This document shows positions 18,377 through 22,524 of a stretch of DNA of 22,524 nt, in pieces. The stretch is from Echinococcus granulosus (Eukaryota; Platyhelminthes; Cestoda; Cyclophyllidea; Taeniidae): positions 549,082 through 571,605 of the forward strand of contig NW_020170432.1 of the NCBI RefSeq assembly GCF_000524195.1, read 5' to 3'. Numbering within the stretch: the stretch's first letter is position 1; each line of letters starts with the position of its first letter. The notes beneath the pieces are model-generated. The model was not told the DNA's origin and searched no databases. It saw nothing but the letters and a program-made list of their open reading frames with translations. Position numbers and translations under genes: made by a program.

Positions 18377-18996
18377 CTATTGGGTAGCAATACTTAAGTG
18401 AGATTCTTGATACCAGGTGAATATAATTCTGTAATATCTTTCTTTGTTAAACAAAGCAGCTCCTAAAAATTTCTCTAATCCTTGACTTAGCAGCTTGCAA
18501 ACGCAGCATTTAGCATCAAGTGTGCCGTCAAAGGTAGCACTTAGAAACGTATCTTGCACTTCTTAGTCTCAAGAAATAAAGAAGAATTAAAGTAATTAAT
18601 GGAGCCCACAAAATTCACTTAATGGGACCGGGTAAAAGTAATTCTGTAAAAAATCTGCAGATGATGTTTTAAATTGGTGCAATCAGTTTCATTTCAACTC
18701 ACAAATAATGAGTAAGGTTACGTACCTCAGAACCACAAGTTTCGTTCATACTATTGTTCTTGCGGTTGCTTGTCTCATTATCAACGGCGTATGTGTGAGA
18801 AGTGCCCTTTTGTAGTGCATGCGAATACCGAAGAAAAAAGGCACTCACCCTTAATCTTGATGGGAAGCACCAACTCCACGCGGCAAGGGTATTTGATATA
18901 TCTGTCGGTGGTTGGTACAAGGGAGGCTTGGTAAGGACCCACTGACAGCATTTTTGCAATTACTGCATTTATGTGACCCTCTTGTTTGCCCTTCTA
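18377..18996 (-). pseudogene. Copy H integrase C-terminus and pol tail
   Basis: Between 18996 and 18840 the frame with ASLVPTTDRYIKYPCRVELV and PIKIKGE matches Leu-Leu-Gly-Ile-Arg-x-x-x-Lys-x-x-x-x-Cys-x-x-Ala-Glu-Leu-Val-x-Gly-x-x-Leu-Arg-Leu-Pro-Gly-Glu. The open frame 18559-18377 contains FLGAALFNKERYYRIIFTWY and QESHLSI, matching Tyr-x-Gly-Pro-x-x-Val-Leu-x-Arg...Tyr-Phe-x-Ile...Val-Ser-Ile-Asp at the end of mdg1-like pol. Good splice-donor-like words at 18851 and about 18724 made this look like exons at first, but the transposon reading explains more. Confidence 0.68.
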
Positions 18997-19016
18997 ACAC
19001 ACAATCCACTTTTCAT

Positions 19017-19440
19017 TTAAGAAAACGAACTGCTTCTAAATTTGGTGTCTGGTAAGAGTTGCCCACAAGGAGTTCATATTGGCAAGTCGGCAGTCTCATC
19101 CCTCCGGTGTTCAACTGGCTACCTTGATTGTCAATTTATTTCAATTGCTACACTTTAGGAAGTACAAGATGAGTCCCAATCACACATAATTGACTAAGCT
19201 GACAGGAGTGTCACTAGTGTATCTAGCATACCACGTTCCCGTTTCTGAAATATATTAAAGGATCTCGAAGTATTATCTTCTTTCCACAAGTCCTATACTA
19301 TACGATTTTATAAAATTCGCAATTTATTATCTCTTTCGACGATTTGATACTGCAAATGACCAGTAGAAGTAGCCAAATAGCTTTACTTGGTTTTTTGCGA
19401 CAAATGCTGTTTTACAACAAAGGGCTGCACAACAAATTTC
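19017..19440 (-). pseudogene. Copy H integrase core remnant
   Basis: From 19440 in one frame: EICCAALCCKTAFVAKNQVK (Cys-x-x-Cys-Gln-x-x-Lys-Val), FAVSNRRKR, SYSIGLVERR (Asp-Ile-Val-Gly-Pro-Leu, Asp lost), and YISETGTWYARYTSDTPVSL (Asp-Arg-Phe-Thr-Arg-Trp-Pro-Glu-Ala...Asp-Thr-x-Ala-Glu-x-Val). After a frameshift near 19185, DNQGSQLNTGG and SYQTPNLEAVRFLK (19132-19017) give the second-Asp block and the Tyr-His-Pro...Asn-Gly-Leu-Val-Glu-Arg-Phe...Leu-Lys block. The second Asp is kept and the Glu is uncertain. Confidence 0.78.
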
Positions 19441-20194
19441 TTTCAGGAAAGTATTAATTGGAACAATTTGTCCCTTCCTTAATCAGACATAAGTTTGCCG
19501 CAACTCCCACCCACTTAGAATCACCTACCTTGAGAAGCACCAAATCCAGTTCCACTCACATCCATGTTTGTTATCTATTTCACCTACCATCATATGGATA
19601 GAGAATATCATTTAGAGCTTACAGAAGTATTTCTGGAGGAATACGGACCACTTGGACTAGGTCACATCATCTTTCAATCATAAATTGCAGCACGAATTCC
19701 TCTCATTAGTCAATTTGGCAGCATTTCCAGGTATGAGGTCTAGCATCATATTAAAGGACTGGAAATGAGACTTTGTTTCCACTTATTTATTGGCTCTAGC
19801 TATTCCAACAGAAGGATGAGGAAGGGAAAAGTGGGCTGAGGAGGAGTGTTTCCTTTGTATCTTAGAGCCTGCAACTGTCTGGTCCTGAGTATGCGAGGAC
19901 TTTATGCGGGTGTAGCCCATCACCCGCGGAAGAAGCTTCCTCATCTTGGTCTGAAGACGTACTCGCCTTGGACGTATGGGGTTAGTAGTGAACGGTTGGG
20001 TTGACACCATATTTAAGAAAACTTAGTTCTTGTCGCAAATTAGTCATTGAGCAAGCAACATGAATTACAACATGTTTAGAATAAGTGACCGGAACAATGA
20101 CAGTCTGATATTCTTTGAGACTTATTCTCGTATGCATTTAAACGGCTCCTATTTACATTTCGATTTTCCTAGCTGGTGTAGGCATGAATCCCTT

Positions 20195-20345
20195 CTAATC
20201 ATGCACTAAATGTTGTCTGTGCGTTAATATGCCCCAGCATGCGCTAGAATGTAAACAACCATGTGGGACTTTGTGTTGGTACAGCCGATCGCTTAAAAGT
20301 ACATTTTTACTATATAAAGTTCGTCTGCGGAGCGTCAATCACCCA
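20195..20345 (-). pseudogene. Copy H RNase H remnant
   Basis: WVIDAPQTNFI (20345-20313) fits Leu-x-Thr-Asp-Ala-Ser-x-x-Ala-Val-Gly-Ala-Val with the catalytic Asp retained. About 110 bases later, in another frame, ILTHRQHLVHD (20230-20198) fits Ile-Tyr-Thr-Asp-His-Lys-Pro-Leu-x-His. The distance is shorter than usual, so a deletion is implied. The TATATAAAG on the plus strand at about 20311 lies within this fossil. Confidence 0.5.
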
Positions 20346-21014
20346 TCAAAAATAGACTGTTAATTTAGTCAATTTTGGAAGTAAAAGGAGGCAAACTAAC
20401 CTGCAATGGCGCATATTCTAACCAAAAAAAATTAAATATTCTTCAGCTCAACGAGGAGATCCAAGTAACATCCTGTAATTTGAATGCTCGTTACACGAGT
20501 AAAAGGTTGAAATGTACGTAACAATGGAAGAAGGCCATCAGAAGTAATGTATGCTGTATAACCTTTACAAGGTATGACAATATACGTTTGCTTGGCAAAT
20601 CCTTTTCTCGGTGAGCGTTCAATTAATACGAATAATGTGGCGAAAGGACGTCATCTACTCTCGAAGAAGAAGTGTGCTCTGAATAGCCATAGCCATGATA
20701 CCTGAGCCTAGTTCATTATATTTCCAGCTCATAATATTATCAGTCCACTCGCTCCACGAGAATAAAGACTGAGGTTGGACAGGTAAAAGCCGAACTTATT
20801 AACTTAATCGTACAAGGGGCACTTCAGACACGTGAATAAATTTCTGAAGTTTCTCTCGTAAATGACTACAACCTAGGGTATATTTGTCATTGAACAAAAC
20901 ACGAGCATAATGTTATGCTACTTGTGAGTAGTTATTGAAGATACCACTTTGAAGGACACTAATTGGAACTAGTAGTCACAATCGAAATTGCACTCTTAGT
21001 GGATTTTATTCACT

Positions 21015-21300
21015 GCCTGTTATGCAAGACATTAGAATGTGTAAAAGCCACTTATCCAACTGCCCGTTACGCGATGGGCTTGCATTGCCACAATCATTTG
21101 CATTATTTTTCCTCAAAGTATATAGTTTGCCAAAGCCATAATTGTTCAGTAGAAGAGGTTCTCCGAAATGCGAAAACGAAAAGGGTAACTAAAATGCTGT
21201 TTCACGCAAAGGCAATAAATCGGAGAAATGGATTGTCCACATTCGCTTTTTCAAGTGCTGCCCGCCATGGCACTGTGTCGACTAATGTCTGATCCAAAGA
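21015..21300 (-). pseudogene. Copy H reverse transcriptase remnant
   Basis: In one frame: SLDQTLVDTVPWRAALEKAN and VDNPFLRFIAFA (21300-21205), aligning with Ser-Pro-Leu-His...Trp-Arg-Pro-Cys-Gly-Asp-Tyr-Arg-x-Leu-Asn and Asp-Arg-Tyr-Pro-Leu-Pro-x-Ile-x-Asp-Phe-Ala; then STEQLWLWQTIYFEEK (21153-21106) for Lys-Ile-Asp-Leu-Val-x-x-Tyr-x-Gln-Ile-x-Val-x-Glu-Glu-Asp; then VG, stop, VAFTHSNVLHNRQ (from 21060) for Phe-Gly-Leu-x-x-Phe-x-x-Met-Pro-Phe-Gly-Leu-x-Asn. The Asp-Asp motif, expected near 20960, is unrecognisable. The 109-codon plus-strand frame 20963-21292 is a shadow. Confidence 0.72.
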
Positions 21301-21726
21301 AGTATGGTACAGTTCAACTCCTCATTATTTTGTCACAATGAATTGATGATATTTGCTAACTATGCAGAATTACATGCTCTCCCTATTTTTCAATCCCCAC
21401 GCAACATGCTCTATCATACAGCTATTAGCAGGTGTATATTCAACTCACATTTTCAACTAAATCACAGAAAATGCATCCGTTTTAGTTATATCTGGGACTC
21501 TGTTAATGAATAAACTATATCCATAATTTCTTTCCATCATCAGATCATACTGTCAGAAGTGGATGCACGCTAGATCTTCAATGACAGGCCCAGATGGTGT
21601 TTTCTACTTGTGTCACTTACTTTGCTTAAGATTGCACGTCTGTTGTATTCAGTGTTGGAACAATGTGCACAAATTAATGCTTAAAGTAAAAGAGAAGCAA
21701 ATGTTGTAAGTAGGCCATGATGTGGA

Positions 21727-21918
21727 CTAGAGCCCAAGCGAGATCCACTTATTAGTGTGCCTAAGATGCTGCTCGTAAATAACTTGCCAAAGTTGAACCA
21801 TTATGTCCCAAAAATATCTGCTTCGTAGGATTTTCCACTGCTCCCACATGCATAGCCAGTCCACTGCACTTTCAGTATAAGAGGGCATCCACATAAAGGG
21901 CTGCGTGGGAGCATGCAA
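21727..21918 (-). pseudogene. Copy H gag candidate
   Basis: The open frame carries PFMWMPSYTESAVDWLCMWE, which can be aligned with the Pro-Pro-Phe-Trp-Pro-x-x-x-x-x-Trp-Phe-x-x-x-Glu start of mdg1-like gag proteins, the capsid-forming part. Its position about 430 bases upstream of the copy H RT start is short but possible if protease and part of gag are deleted. No zinc knuckle was seen. The call depends on its place in the element. Confidence 0.35.
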
Positions 21919-22524
21919 GTAATTAATATGCCAGCGAAAAAAATCATCTCCCCTCTGCTAGTATAGCAGAGAACCTTTTACATTGGCCATCCATTCCAGC
22001 ATGAAATTGCCAAGTAATGCTTGAAGTTCCTAACGAAAGTTCAAAATTCATTAGAGCTTTTGACTTATGCTTTTACAAGTTTACTAATACACTCCTTTGG
22101 CACGCCTATACGGCTTAGCTAATCAGGTCAGTAATATTAGTCCCCATTTTTTGTACCATCTCTTTGTACATATTAAAGTAAATCTCTGTTCTAAAGTCAC
22201 TTTACCCTGCCAGACTTGACAAATCACCTAGATCGAATGCCATGCCTTTCTACTGAGAAGCCCTTGGCCTTGCACAGATACTTGCTTTTTCTTCACCTTC
22301 AGTGAAGCCTGAATGTTGGTTCAACTCAATCAAACCTGCATAAGATTGCTTACAGTTTATTTCCTTACTCCAAAGTCAATTTCTTGGGAACAGATTTGCG
22401 GCAGCTTGCCTAAAATGATCAGCATCAAAACATGAATTAGGCTAACAGTTGGAAAGTAAATTCCCACCTCCCTATTTATCACTTTTTGAGTCCGAATGAA
22501 GGAAGGTATGCGTCCCATTCACCA
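21919..22524. other. No gene recognised; upstream of copy H
   Basis: This is where the rest of gag, the primer-binding site and the 5' LTR of minus-strand copy H should start. I saw no clear tRNA-complementary 18-mer next to a TG...CA terminus and no similarity to the 17.4-18.4 kb region that would pair as LTRs. Confidence 0.3.

Larger units (their letters stand above)
18377..21918 (-). mobile_element. Copy H: fossil mdg1-like Ty3/gypsy element, possible gag to pol tail
   Basis: Reading leftwards: gag candidate (21918-21727), RT (21300-21015), RNase H (20345-20195), integrase (19440-19017 and 18996-18853) and pol tail (18559-18377). Every block is on the minus strand and in the expected order over 3.5 kb, roughly the length of a complete gag-pol. 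Three RT blocks share one frame, and integrase keeps one frame from 19440 to about 19185. It is the longest copy in the window. No LTRs were recognised, and stops and frameshifts are frequent. Confidence 0.8.

Noticed and set aside
18724..18996. Apparent minus-strand exons with strong donors (GTGAGTG at 18851, GTACGTAA near 18724)
   Set aside because: The peptide matches the C-terminal integrase blocks of an mdg1-like element, and the joined phases run into stops. The upstream and downstream sequence is the same fossil element.
20305..20420. TATATAAAG at about 20311 followed by a short ATG frame at 20406
   Set aside because: The box lies in the copy H RNase H fossil on the other strand, and the following frame ends after nine codons. 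AT-rich DNA gives such words by chance.
21570..21620. MTGPDGV, resembling the LINE RT Gly-Pro-Asp-Gly motif
   Set aside because: A single six-residue match without flanking LINE blocks.
1..22524. CRISPR arrays, tandem satellite arrays, bacterial operons or phage modules
   Set aside because: No regularly spaced repeats, ribosome-binding-site-led gene strings or phage proteins are visible.

Overview
The window reads as intergenic DNA from an animal genome. It is AT-rich, has no dense operon-like coding, every open frame is short (the longest is about 120 codons), and it carries a 100-N scaffold gap at 11799-11898. I found no convincing host gene, exon chain, tRNA, rRNA or snRNA. Species cannot be read from the sequence. 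The element lineages suggest a metazoan, and an invertebrate such as a flatworm or arthropod would fit, but that is inference.

What fills the window is a graveyard of old Ty3/gypsy-type LTR retrotransposons. Reading past stop codons and frame changes, I recognise pol (reverse transcriptase RT, RNase H, integrase INT) remains of eight copies, named A to H from left to right: A (minus, about 170-1133, probably running off the left edge), B (plus, 1925-3720), C (minus, 4800-7382), D (minus, 7568-9016), E (plus, 9567-11467), F (plus, 12284-12690), G (plus, 15255-17363) and H (minus, 18377-21918). G is the clearest: its RT and RNase H each stay in one frame through many stops, followed by an integrase core with a near-intact Arg-Arg-Gly-Asn-Arg-Tyr stretch. 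In each copy the domains appear in the expected order (RT, RNase H, integrase) and in the orientation of that copy. That ordering is the main argument that the weaker matches are real.

At least two or three lineages are mixed. C, D, E and H share the mdg1-like integrase tail (Asn-Gly-Leu block, then Ala-Glu-Leu-Val and Leu-Arg-Leu-Pro-Gly-Glu-like blocks). G and F, and probably A and B, belong to other gypsy groups. All copies look dead: the RT Asp-Asp pair and the integrase acidic residues are substituted or lost wherever I can place them.

The stretches between the copies (1134-1924, 3721-4799, 9017-9566, 11468-12283, 12691-14609, 17364-18376, 21919-22524) hold no gene I can support. They are where LTRs, gag remnants and flanking DNA would be expected, but I could not identify LTR ends or target-site duplications by eye. 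I see no new biological system here. The interest lies in the density, nesting and decay of the elements.
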